A DNA stretch of 15,028 nt from Leptospirillum sp. (lineage in GTDB: Bacteria; Nitrospirota; Leptospirillia; Leptospirillales; Leptospirillaceae). Below, in pieces: positions 5,148 through 11,642 of this stretch. Under the pieces are notes generated by a model that worked only from the letters and a program-made list of their open reading frames with translations, had not been told where the DNA came from and did not search any database. The position numbers were made by a program, and so were the translations under genes. Position 1 is the stretch's first letter. Each line of letters starts with the position of its first letter. The DNA is taken from positions 1-15,028 of the forward strand of contig DAIEST010000141.1 in NCBI GenBank assembly GCA_027346125.1, written 5' to 3'.

Positions 5148-5666
5148 GTGCGCCTCCATCCTATCGTGATGGTTGCCCTGCATACCGGGTGCCGTCAGGG
5201 AGAATTGTTACGTCTCCAATGGAGAGATGTGGATTTCGGATCGGGGACGTTTCTTGTCCGGGAAGCCAAGTCGGGGGAATCCCGACGGGTGATGATGAAC
5301 AGCCGGGTTCAAACTGTTCTTGTGGGGCTAACGGGGAGAGAGAATTCCGGAGGTCCCATCTTCGCAAATGTGCTTGGGAAACCGATGGACGGGGGCGGTT
5401 TCAGAAAGGAATTTGGTGAAGCGGTCAAACGGGCCGGGCTGGAACCCTTCCGATTCCATGATCTCTGCCACACCTTTGCGAGCCGTCTTGCCATGAGCGG
5501 AGCCAACGACCGGACGCTTCAAGCGCTCCTCGGACACAAGTCGCAGACCATGATCCTGCGGTATGCCCACCTGGGACCGATTCACCTTTGGAATGCCGTG
5601 GAGGGATTGACTAAAAACGGGATTGGAACCGGGACCAAAACCGGGACCGAGAAGGTGAAGGTATAA
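5052..5666 (+). pseudogene. int: Tyrosine recombinase (island integrase), N-terminally truncated and missing catalytic Arg II
   Basis: The open frame is 204 codons, but homology starts only near residue 33 (RLHPIVMVALHTGCRQGELL). Earlier residues are antisense to the gene fragment at 4922-5147. Catalytic-domain boxes: Arg I in TGCRQGELL (R48), Lys in the beta hairpin (EAKSGESRRV, K73), HDLCHTFAS at 136-144, GH (LLGHKS, H162) and the nucleophile in LRYAHL (Y171). The second catalytic Arg of the HxxR box is Cys139 (TGC 5466-5468; one C-to-T change from CGC). The SAM-like core-binding and arm-binding domains are absent (full-length relatives are about 350-400 residues). It ends with a short TGTKTGTEKVKV tail, 3 nt before the att repeat, pointing at the tRNA. 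It is almost certainly inactive. Confidence 0.85.
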
Positions 5667-5669
5667 AAA

Positions 5670-5716
5670 AATGGTGAGCCGCCTGGGCTTCGATCCCAGC
5701 ACACTCGCCTTAAAAG
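5670..5716. repeat. Attachment-site copy inside the intact tRNA-Lys
   Basis: Exact partner of 1193-1239. It ends in the anticodon loop, a common crossover place for tRNA-targeted integrases. The bases just outside (AAAAAA at 5665-5670) supply a T-run directly after the tRNA CCA on the minus strand, which can end the tRNA transcript. The left copy has only a broken run. Confidence 0.92.
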
Positions 5717-5747
5717 GGCGATGCTCTACCGAATGAGCTAGCGGCTC
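5672..5747 (-). tRNA. tRNA-Lys (anticodon TTT)
   Basis: Read on the minus strand: acceptor GAGCCGC/GCGGCTC (7 of 7 pairs), D arm GCTC..GAGC, anticodon stem TCGCC/GGCGA with loop CTTTTAA (anticodon TTT), T stem CTGGG/CCCAG with loop ATCGAAG, discriminator A and encoded CCA. 76 nt in all. A T-loop starting with A instead of T is slightly unusual. It lies 31 nt after the AI-2E-type permease gene on the same strand, with its own promoter in between. Confidence 0.95.
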
Positions 5748-5753
5748 GGGGTT

Positions 5754-5782
5754 ATTTTGCGAAAAATGGCCCGTTTTGTCAA
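5754..5782 (-). promoter_or_regulatory. tRNA-Lys promoter overlapping the permease stop codon
   Basis: TTGACA (5782-5777), 17-bp spacer, CAAAAT (5759-5754), then 6 nt to the mature 5' end of the tRNA. The permease stop TGA lies within the TTGACA box. Confidence 0.6.
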
Positions 5783-6873
5783 TCGGCGGAAGGTTCTGGA
5801 GAGCTCAGTGCCCGCAGCAGCGAAAGCGTGACCGCCAGTACGACAGGGCCGATGAAGAGTCCGATCAGTCCGAATGCCTCAAGGCCGCCCATGACCCCCA
5901 GCAGGATGGCCAGAAGCGGGATGTCGGAGGATCTTCCGATGAACATGGGTTTCACGAAATGTTCGATGGCGCCGCCTCCCAACAGGTTCCAGATGCCGAA
6001 GGCCAATGCTGCGATCCAGTGGTGGCCGACGGTCAGGTACAACAGTGCAGGGACCCAGATCACCACCGCTCCGACCGGGAACAGGGCCGCCAGGAATGCA
6101 AGTGTGGTCAAAAGAAGGACATTGGGCAGTCCTGCCGCCCAGAATCCGATGGCGGAGAGAATCGCCTGAAACAGGGCCGTGAAAAAGATTCCATAGAGGA
6201 CGCCTTTGGTCGTCTGCGGAATGACGGTGAGCGGAATCTTCATCCTGGAGCCGGCCCATTCGGAAAAGAGTCTTCCCATGGTGGTCCAGATGGCTTCCCC
6301 GTGAAGAGTGAAGGAGAAGAATGCCAGGATGAAGATGAAAAACTTCAGGAACCATTTCCCGAGATCTGTGGCAAGAGAGATGACCTGATTCCCGAATGTC
6401 AGAATCTGGGACTGAAGCTTTCCGGCGGCGGTTCCCAGTCCGATCGGGTGACTCTTGAGGTGGGCTACGGCAGTGTTGAGCTTGGGGCCAATGAACGGAA
6501 GATGCGAGATCCATGCCGGAAGAGTCGCATGCGGATCGAGCAGGAAAACCCGGACCGATTCGATGGCCAGCAACAGTTCATGGGAAAGGGGAACCCCCAG
6601 CGACAGGAGAGGCATCAGGACAACGACCAGAAAGAGCAGGGTCGTTGCCATGGCGGAAAGAACGGGTCTTTTTGTCCGGTCGGTCAGAAAACGGTTGGCC
6701 GGATGAACGGCATAGGAAAGAATGGCGGCCCAGAGGAGGGCCGCCAGGTACGGCTGGATGATCATGTAAAGGATGCTGAACAGGGACAGAAAAAGAGCCA
6801 TCGCGATAACCGGGCGCCCGGAAGGAGCGTGATGGGGATCCGGCGGTTGCATGGAAGGAGGAGTCGTGGTCAT
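5779..6873 (-). CDS. AI-2E-family (PerM/YhhT-type) membrane permease
   Basis: 364 residues, the usual length for the AI-2E transporter family (PF01594). A polar Pro-rich N-terminus is followed by hydrophobic segments at about 23-40 and 43-55 and a long one at about 68-95. A soluble stretch follows (about 100-165), then paired segments at 170-190, 225-250, 255-300 and 315-355. Family-type features include LPFIGPKLN, GVLYGIFFTALFQAILSAIG and the C-terminal GGLEAFGLIGLFIGPVVLA, close to the family's ggl..fG..GlflGPv. Members export small molecules or ions (autoinducer-2 in TqsA, Na+/H+ in others); the substrate here is unknown. ATG 6873 overlaps the leuD stop (ATGA), so it is translated with leuD. 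It is the third gene of leuC-leuD-permease. Confidence 0.88.
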   Translation of the reverse strand: MTTTPPSMQPPDPHHAPSGRPVIAMALFLSLFSILYMIIQPYLAALLWAAILSYAVHPANRFLTDRTKRPVLSAMATTLLFLVVVLMPLLSLGVPLSHELLLAIESVRVFLLDPHATLPAWISHLPFIGPKLNTAVAHLKSHPIGLGTAAGKLQSQILTFGNQVISLATDLGKWFLKFFIFILAFFSFTLHGEAIWTTMGRLFSEWAGSRMKIPLTVIPQTTKGVLYGIFFTALFQAILSAIGFWAAGLPNVLLLTTLAFLAALFPVGAVVIWVPALLYLTVGHHWIAALAFGIWNLLGGGAIEHFVKPMFIGRSSDIPLLAILLGVMGGLEAFGLIGLFIGPVVLAVTLSLLRALSSPEPSAD

Positions 6874-7493
6874 GCGTTCTGGGGAAAAAGCCAGGGAGCT
6901 TCCTGTCTCCGGCGTTCTTCGTATTGCCGGATTTTCTCTTTGTGGGCAAGTGTCAGTCCGATATCGTCAAGCCCTTCCAGCAGGCATTTTTTTCGGAACG
7001 GATCGATTTCGAACCCCCATCGGGTTCCGTCCGGAAGGGTGATGGACTGGGAAGGGAGATCCACGCTCAGCTGATAACCGGGTGTTGGCGGAATTTCGCG
7101 GAAGAGGCGATCGGTCTGGCTCTCCTCGAGACGGATCGGAAGAATCCCGTTCTTGAAGCAGTTGTTATAGAAAATGTCCGCAAAACTCGGGGCAAGAACG
7201 ACGCGGAATCCGTAATCCAGAAGAGCCCATGGAGCGTGTTCCCGGGAGCTTCCGGAGCCGAAGTTCTGGCGGGAAACCAGGATCCTGGCCCCCTGGTAGC
7301 GGGGCTGGTTCAGGATGAAGTCCGGGTTCGGGGTCTTTCCGTCCGGAAGATATCGCCAGTCGTAGAAAAGGCTGACACCCAGCCCGGTCCTCTTGATGGT
7401 TTTCAGAAACTGTTTGGGGATAATGGCGTCGGTATCGACGTTGGCCCGGTCCAGCGGCGCGGCCAGGGCGGTCAGCGTGACAAACGGTTCCAT
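6870..7493 (-). CDS. leuD: 3-isopropylmalate dehydratase small subunit
   Basis: 207 residues (E. coli LeuD has 201). With LeuC it isomerises 2-isopropylmalate to 3-isopropylmalate in leucine synthesis (cytoplasm). Visible family features: DRANVDTDAIIPKQFLKTI (15-33), the swivelling-domain loop FGSGSSREHAPWAL (78-91) that binds the substrate, PSFADIFYNNCFKNGILPI, and a C-terminal RWGFEIDPFRKKCLLEGLDD. I chose ATG 7493 because AAGGAG lies 8 nt upstream and MEPFVTLTALAAPLDRANVD aligns with LeuD starts; the open frame extends further without homology. It starts 31 nt after the leuC stop and overlaps the next gene by 4 bp. Confidence 0.97.
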   Translation of the reverse strand: MEPFVTLTALAAPLDRANVDTDAIIPKQFLKTIKRTGLGVSLFYDWRYLPDGKTPNPDFILNQPRYQGARILVSRQNFGSGSSREHAPWALLDYGFRVVLAPSFADIFYNNCFKNGILPIRLEESQTDRLFREIPPTPGYQLSVDLPSQSITLPDGTRWGFEIDPFRKKCLLEGLDDIGLTLAHKEKIRQYEERRRQEAPWLFPQNA

Positions 7494-7524
7494 CGGGACA
7501 ATCTCCTTCGACTGTTCGGGATGT

Positions 7525-8928
7525 TCAGGTTCGGGCCCATTTCCGGATATCCACGAAATGGCCGGCGATTGCGGCAGCCGCGGCCATGGAGGGGCTGACG
7601 AGATGGGTCCTCCCCCCCTTGCCCTGACGGCCTTCAAAGTTTCTGTTCGACGTGGATGCGCAACGCTCCCCGGGTTCCAGTTGGTCCGGATTCATCCCGA
7701 GGCACATGGAGCAGCCCGGTTCCCTCCACTCGAATCCGGCTTCCAGAAACACCCGGTCGAGGCCTTCCTTTTCTGCCTGGAGACGGACCAGCCCCGATCC
7801 AGGAACGACCATGGCCTGAACGCCGGAAGCGACTTTCTTTCCCCGGACGACGGAAGCGGCAAGTCTCAGATCCTCGATGCGGCCATTGGTGCAGGAACCG
7901 ATGAAGACCCGGTCGACGGGGACCGAGTCCAGGGGGGTTCCCGGTTTCAGGCCCATGTAATCGAGCGCGTTTCTCATGTTGGTCTTCGAGACCGGATCCT
8001 GCGCGTCTTCGGGGTTCGGTACCCGTCCTGTCACCGAGGTGACCATCCCGGGGTTCGTGCCCCAGGTGACCTGTGGGGTGAGTGTCGTTGCGTCGAATTC
8101 CAGGATCCGGTCGTACCGGGCGTCCGTATCCGATTTCAGGGACTGCCAGGATTTGACCGCCCGCTCCCAGAGTTCTCCCTGGGGGCTCATGGGTCTGCCC
8201 TTCAGGTATTCGAACGTGATCTCGTCCGGAGCGATCATCCCCGCACGGGCTCCTGCCTCGATCGCCATGTTGCACAGCGTCATCCGGCCTTCCATGCTGA
8301 GGCTCCGGATTGTCGAACCGGAAAATTCGAGGACATACCCGGTCCCGCCGTCGGTCCCGATGGCGCCGATCAGGGCCAGCACGAGGTCTTTCGAGGTCGT
8401 TTCGGGGGGGAGGGCTCCCTCGACCCTGATCAGGAAGGTCAAGGGCTTTTTCTGGAGAAGGGTCTGCGTGGCGAGGACGTGTTCCACTTCGCTGGTTCCG
8501 ATCCCGAACGCCAGTGCGCCGAAGGCCCCGTGGGTGGCGGTGTGGCTGTCGCCGCACACCAGGGTCATTCCGGGAAGGGTGAACCCCTGTTCCGGAGCGA
8601 TGACATGGACGATTCCCTGCCGGATGTCGTTCATGGAAAAGATCGGAACATGGAACGCCTTGGCGTTGGTTTCCAGCGTTTCGATCTGGAGGGCGCTGAT
8701 CGGGTCTTCGATCCCTTTCGAGCGGTCCGTGGTCGGAACATTGTGGTCGGGAACCGCAAGCGTCGCGGTCGGCCTGTGTACGGGGCGCCCGGCCAGTCTG
8801 AGCCCTTCGAACGCCTGGGGACTCGTGACTTCGTGGACGAGCTGGCGGTCGATATACAGCAGGGTCGTTCCGCCGCTTTCGGTGACGACGTGATCCTCCC
8901 ACACCTTCTCAAACAGTGTCTTGCCCAT
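7525..8928 (-). CDS. leuC: 3-isopropylmalate dehydratase large subunit
   Basis: 467 residues, as in E. coli (466). It is the aconitase-type subunit carrying a [4Fe-4S] cluster. Cluster ligands are visible as Cys346 (IGSCTNGRIEDL) and Cys406/Cys409 (PGCSMCLGMN). Other family marks: TLLYIDRQLVHEVTSPQAFE (22-41), VPDHNVPT (59-66), VCGDSHTATHGAFGALAFGI (124-143) and the C-terminal STSNRNFEGRQGKGGRTHLV. ATG 8928 has GGGAGAG 5-11 nt upstream. It is the first gene of leuC-leuD-permease and is divergent from rfbB across 145 nt. leuA and leuB are not in the window. I saw no leader peptide rich in Leu codons upstream. Confidence 0.97.
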   Translation of the reverse strand: MGKTLFEKVWEDHVVTESGGTTLLYIDRQLVHEVTSPQAFEGLRLAGRPVHRPTATLAVPDHNVPTTDRSKGIEDPISALQIETLETNAKAFHVPIFSMNDIRQGIVHVIAPEQGFTLPGMTLVCGDSHTATHGAFGALAFGIGTSEVEHVLATQTLLQKKPLTFLIRVEGALPPETTSKDLVLALIGAIGTDGGTGYVLEFSGSTIRSLSMEGRMTLCNMAIEAGARAGMIAPDEITFEYLKGRPMSPQGELWERAVKSWQSLKSDTDARYDRILEFDATTLTPQVTWGTNPGMVTSVTGRVPNPEDAQDPVSKTNMRNALDYMGLKPGTPLDSVPVDRVFIGSCTNGRIEDLRLAASVVRGKKVASGVQAMVVPGSGLVRLQAEKEGLDRVFLEAGFEWREPGCSMCLGMNPDQLEPGERCASTSNRNFEGRQGKGGRTHLVSPSMAAAAAIAGHFVDIRKWART

Positions 8929-8969
8929 TTTCTCTCCCGCAGGTCCGGGGCTTCTGCCACCGGAGAATC

Positions 8970-8998
8970 TTGGTTTTATGAACAGGAATCACTATGCT
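8970..8998 (+). promoter_or_regulatory. Candidate rfbBAC promoter
   Basis: TTGGTT (8970-8975), 17-bp spacer, TATGCT (8993-8998). Transcription would start near 9005, about 70 nt before the rfbB TTG. It lies in the leuC/rfbB divergent gap. I could not find an equally good leuC promoter there. Confidence 0.4.
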
Positions 8999-9073
8999 AT
9001 CACATCAGGGTCCAATCATGTCATCTGCTGCGGGAACAGTCTGTTGCCAGACAATCGGAAGAGGAAGAACGAT

Positions 9074-10162
9074 TTGGAAAGATGGCTGGTCACCGGCGGG
9101 GCCGGTTTCATCGGATCAAACTTCGTGCTGGGGGTCCGGAGGCGGAGGGAAGCGGAGATCCTGAATCTGGATCTGCTCACGTATGCCGGGAATCAGGCGA
9201 ATCTCAAGACGCTTTCGGGAGATCCGGGGTACCGGTTCGTCCAGGGGGACATCGCCGATTCCGGTACGGTGTCGGCGATCTTTGGAGAGTTCCGTCCGAC
9301 CGCCGTCTTTCACTTTGCGGCGGAAAGCCATGTCGATCGCTCGATCGAAGGTCCACAGGCCTTCCTCCGGACGAATGTGCAGGGAACCTTCATCCTGCTG
9401 GAAGAGGCGCTCCGGTTTTCGGGACAGCTTTCACGGGAAGATCGGGAGAGATTCCGGTTCGTGCATGTCTCGACCGATGAGGTCTTCGGTTCCCTGGGTC
9501 CGGCGGATCCTCCCTTTTCGGAGATCACGCCTTATGCCCCGAACTCTCCCTATGCCGCATCAAAAGCCGCTTCCGACCATTTTGCCAGGGCCTGGTTCCA
9601 TACCTATCGCCTTCCGGTCCTGACCACCAACTGTTCGAATAATTTCGGTCCGTTCCAGTTTCCCGAAAAGCTGATTCCCACGGTGATCCTGTCGGCTCTT
9701 TCCGGAAAAGACATCCCTCTCTATGGAGACGGCCTGAACGTTCGGGACTGGCTGTTCGTGGAAGATCACTGCGATGCCGTCCGTACGGTCTGGAAGAAGG
9801 GTCGACCCGGGGAAAGCTACAACATCGGCGGGGGAAACGAACGCACGAACCGGGACCTGGTCGGACAGATCCTCTCCCTTCTGGATCGCAAGCGTCCAAG
9901 ATCGGGAGGGGGATCCTACACGGAGCAGATCCGGTATGTGACCGACCGTCCCGGGCACGACCGGAGGTACGCCATGGATGCCCGGAAAATAAGCGCCGAA
10001 CTGGGGTGGAGCCCGTCCCACACCTTTTCCGGAGCGATCGGGAAGACGGTGGACTGGTACCTGGACAACGAACCCTGGTGGCGCGAGATTGGACGGGCTC
10101 ACGATGTCGGTCTGAGGCAGGGGCTGTTGCGGGACGGGCTCATGGAAGGATCAAAGCCTTGA
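9074..10162 (+). CDS. rfbB: dTDP-glucose 4,6-dehydratase
   Basis: 362 residues. Converts dTDP-glucose to dTDP-4-keto-6-deoxyglucose (NAD-bound; second step of dTDP-rhamnose synthesis, cytoplasm). Rossmann loop TGGAGFIGSN (7-16), HFAAESHVDRSI (80-91), catalytic Thr134-Asp135-Glu136 in STDEVFGSL, and YxxxK (Tyr160, Lys164) in PYAASKAASDH; also NNFGPFQFPEKLIP and GDGLNVRDWLFVEDH. I start it at TTG 9074 (MERWLVTGGAG) because GAGGAAG lies about 8 nt upstream; the open frame upstream has no homology. Its TGA overlaps the rfbA TTG (TTGA), so the two are coupled. The symbol rmlB is equivalent. Confidence 0.96.
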   Translation: MERWLVTGGAGFIGSNFVLGVRRRREAEILNLDLLTYAGNQANLKTLSGDPGYRFVQGDIADSGTVSAIFGEFRPTAVFHFAAESHVDRSIEGPQAFLRTNVQGTFILLEEALRFSGQLSREDRERFRFVHVSTDEVFGSLGPADPPFSEITPYAPNSPYAASKAASDHFARAWFHTYRLPVLTTNCSNNFGPFQFPEKLIPTVILSALSGKDIPLYGDGLNVRDWLFVEDHCDAVRTVWKKGRPGESYNIGGGNERTNRDLVGQILSLLDRKRPRSGGGSYTEQIRYVTDRPGHDRRYAMDARKISAELGWSPSHTFSGAIGKTVDWYLDNEPWWREIGRAHDVGLRQGLLRDGLMEGSKP

Positions 10163-11040
10163 GAGGAATCATCCTGGCGGGGGGGAGCGGAACCCGTCTC
10201 CATCCCCTGACTTACGTCGTGAGCAAGCAACTGATGCCGATCTACGACAAGCCCATGATCTACTATCCGCTTTCCACGCTCATGCTGGCCGGCATCAGGG
10301 AAATCCTGATCATTTCGACACCTTCGGATCTGCCGCTGTTTCAGGCTCTCCTGAAGGATGGAAGCCAGTTCGGCATCTCTCTTTCCTACCGTGAGCAGCC
10401 TTCTCCCGATGGGCTCGCCCAGGCGTTTCTGATCGGAGAATCGTTTATCCGGGAAGAGCCGGTCTCCCTCATTCTGGGAGACAATATCTTTTTCGGCCAC
10501 GGTCTGGTCGAGAGTCTCCGGCGGGGAACCCGCCTCAATGATGGAGCCATGATCTTCGGTTATCCGGTGAGAGACCCCCAGCGCTACGGAGTGCTGGATT
10601 TCGACCCGTCCGGACGGGTGGTGGGAATCGAGGAGAAGCCTGAGAAACCCCGTTCCCGATATGCGGTGCCGGGAATCTATTTCTACGACGGGAGCGTGTC
10701 CTCCGAAGCGGCCCGTCTCAAGCCTTCCGGACGGGGCGAACTTGAGATCACCGACCTGAACCTCGCCTATATGAGAAAAAGCCGTCTGCAGGTCGAAAAA
10801 CTTGGACGGGGCATCGCCTGGCTCGATACCGGGACCCACGAATCCCTCCTGGCGGCCTCGAATTTCATCGAAGCCATCGAAAACCGGCAGGGTCTCAAGG
10901 TGGCCTGTCTCGAGGAGGTGGCTTATCGCATGGGCTACATCGGAGCCGAGGACGTGAGGCGGATCGGGCGATCGATGGCCAAAAACGGTTACGGGCAGTA
11001 TCTCCTGTCCATCCTTGAAGAGGAAGGAAAGATGGAATGA
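10159..11040 (+). CDS. rfbA: Glucose-1-phosphate thymidylyltransferase
   Basis: 293 residues, a normal RmlA length. Makes dTDP-glucose from dTTP and glucose-1-phosphate, the first step of the pathway. Nucleotide-binding signature LAGGSGTRLHPLT (6-18), QLMPIYDKPMIYYPL (24-38), metal-binding Asp in LILGDNIFFGHG (Asp108), GIEEKPEKPRSRYAVPGIYF (156-175) and WLDTGTHESL. The start is TTG 10159, within the TTGA overlap with rfbB, with GAAGGA about 9 nt upstream. No ATG fits the conserved N-terminus MRGIILAGGSGTRL. The stop overlaps the rfbC start (ATGA). Gene order B-A-C differs from the common B-D-A-C because rfbD is absent. The symbol rmlA is equivalent. Confidence 0.96.
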   Translation: MRGIILAGGSGTRLHPLTYVVSKQLMPIYDKPMIYYPLSTLMLAGIREILIISTPSDLPLFQALLKDGSQFGISLSYREQPSPDGLAQAFLIGESFIREEPVSLILGDNIFFGHGLVESLRRGTRLNDGAMIFGYPVRDPQRYGVLDFDPSGRVVGIEEKPEKPRSRYAVPGIYFYDGSVSSEAARLKPSGRGELEITDLNLAYMRKSRLQVEKLGRGIAWLDTGTHESLLAASNFIEAIENRQGLKVACLEEVAYRMGYIGAEDVRRIGRSMAKNGYGQYLLSILEEEGKME

Positions 11041-11594
11041 AAGTGCTTGAGACGACGCTTCCCGGGGTGGTGCGGATCCAGCCCGACCTTCACCGCGACG
11101 CTCGCGGATTCTTTCTGGAAAGTTTCCATGCGAAGAAATTTGCCATGAAAGGGATCCCCCATCTCTATGTCCAGGACAATCACTCCCGTTCCGCAAAAGG
11201 AGTCCTTCGGGGTCTGCATTTCCAGAAACGCCATCCCCAGGGGAAGCTGGTCCGGGTTCTTGCCGGATCGATCTTCGACGTGGCGGTCGACATTCGGTCG
11301 GGGTCCCCGACGTTCGGACGGTGGTACGGCCAGATCCTGAACAGTTCGGAGCCCGAGTTCCTCTATATCCCCGAAGGTTTCGCCCATGGCTTTCTGTCGC
11401 TGGAGGACGGGACCGAGATATTCTACAAATGTACGGATTTCTACGATGGTGCCGATGAGGGAGGAGTTCTCTGGAATGATCCCGGGATCGCCATTTCCTG
11501 GCCGGGGGTCCCGGAGACGCTTTCTCCGAAGGATGCGGCGTTTCCTCTCCTGCGGGATTTTCCGAAAGCGGAGCTTCCTTCCTACCCCACCTGA
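11037..11594 (+). CDS. rfbC: dTDP-4-dehydrorhamnose 3,5-epimerase
   Basis: 185 residues, a typical RmlC cupin. Epimerises C3 and C5 of dTDP-4-keto-6-deoxyglucose. Marks: RDARGFFLESFHAKKF (20-35), QDNHSRSAKGVLRGLHFQ (46-63) with catalytic His61, DVAVDIRSGSPTFG (81-94), YIPEGFAHGFLSLEDG (110-125), Tyr130 in FYKCTDFY, LWNDPGIAI, and SPKDAAFPLL with Asp166, the likely His partner. ATG 11037 overlaps the rfbA stop by 4 bp. It ends 48 nt before the convergent transporter gene. I see only a 6-bp stem (CGGTCG..CGACCG) and no T-run in that gap. The reductase rfbD must be elsewhere if L-rhamnose is the product. rmlC is equivalent. Confidence 0.96.
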   Translation: MKVLETTLPGVVRIQPDLHRDARGFFLESFHAKKFAMKGIPHLYVQDNHSRSAKGVLRGLHFQKRHPQGKLVRVLAGSIFDVAVDIRSGSPTFGRWYGQILNSSEPEFLYIPEGFAHGFLSLEDGTEIFYKCTDFYDGADEGGVLWNDPGIAISWPGVPETLSPKDAAFPLLRDFPKAELPSYPT

Positions 11595-11642
11595 GCAAGC
11601 CGGTCGGGGAGGGGCATCCGTACGACCGTCTCCTTAATAGGT

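Larger units (their letters stand above)
1193..5716. mobile_element. Decayed integrated island at tRNA-Lys(TTT), about 4.5 kb
   Basis: It is bounded by 47-bp direct repeats made of the tRNA 3' part. At the tRNA-proximal end an integrase gene reads toward the tRNA, the usual layout of tRNA-targeted islands. Cargo: an envelope-type small gene set, a phage terminase small subunit, a ribbon-helix-helix-like gene and several broken genes. There is no large terminase, capsid, replication or conjugation gene. The integrase lacks its N-terminal domain and a catalytic Arg, so the island is probably fixed. Several non-coding parts look visibly more AT-rich than the core genes. Confidence 0.85.

Noticed and set aside
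5776..7074. A 432-codon open frame on the plus strand
   Set aside because: It is antisense to the AI-2E-type permease and leuD, with low-complexity Gln/Gly/Arg composition.
7393..9480. A 695-codon open frame on the plus strand
   Set aside because: It is antisense to leuC and leuD and continues out of frame into rfbB. No family resemblance; it is the usual shadow of GC-rich coding sequence.
11595..11642. Bidirectional terminator between rfbC and the transporter
   Set aside because: Only a 6-bp stem with a 16-nt loop and no T-run on either side.
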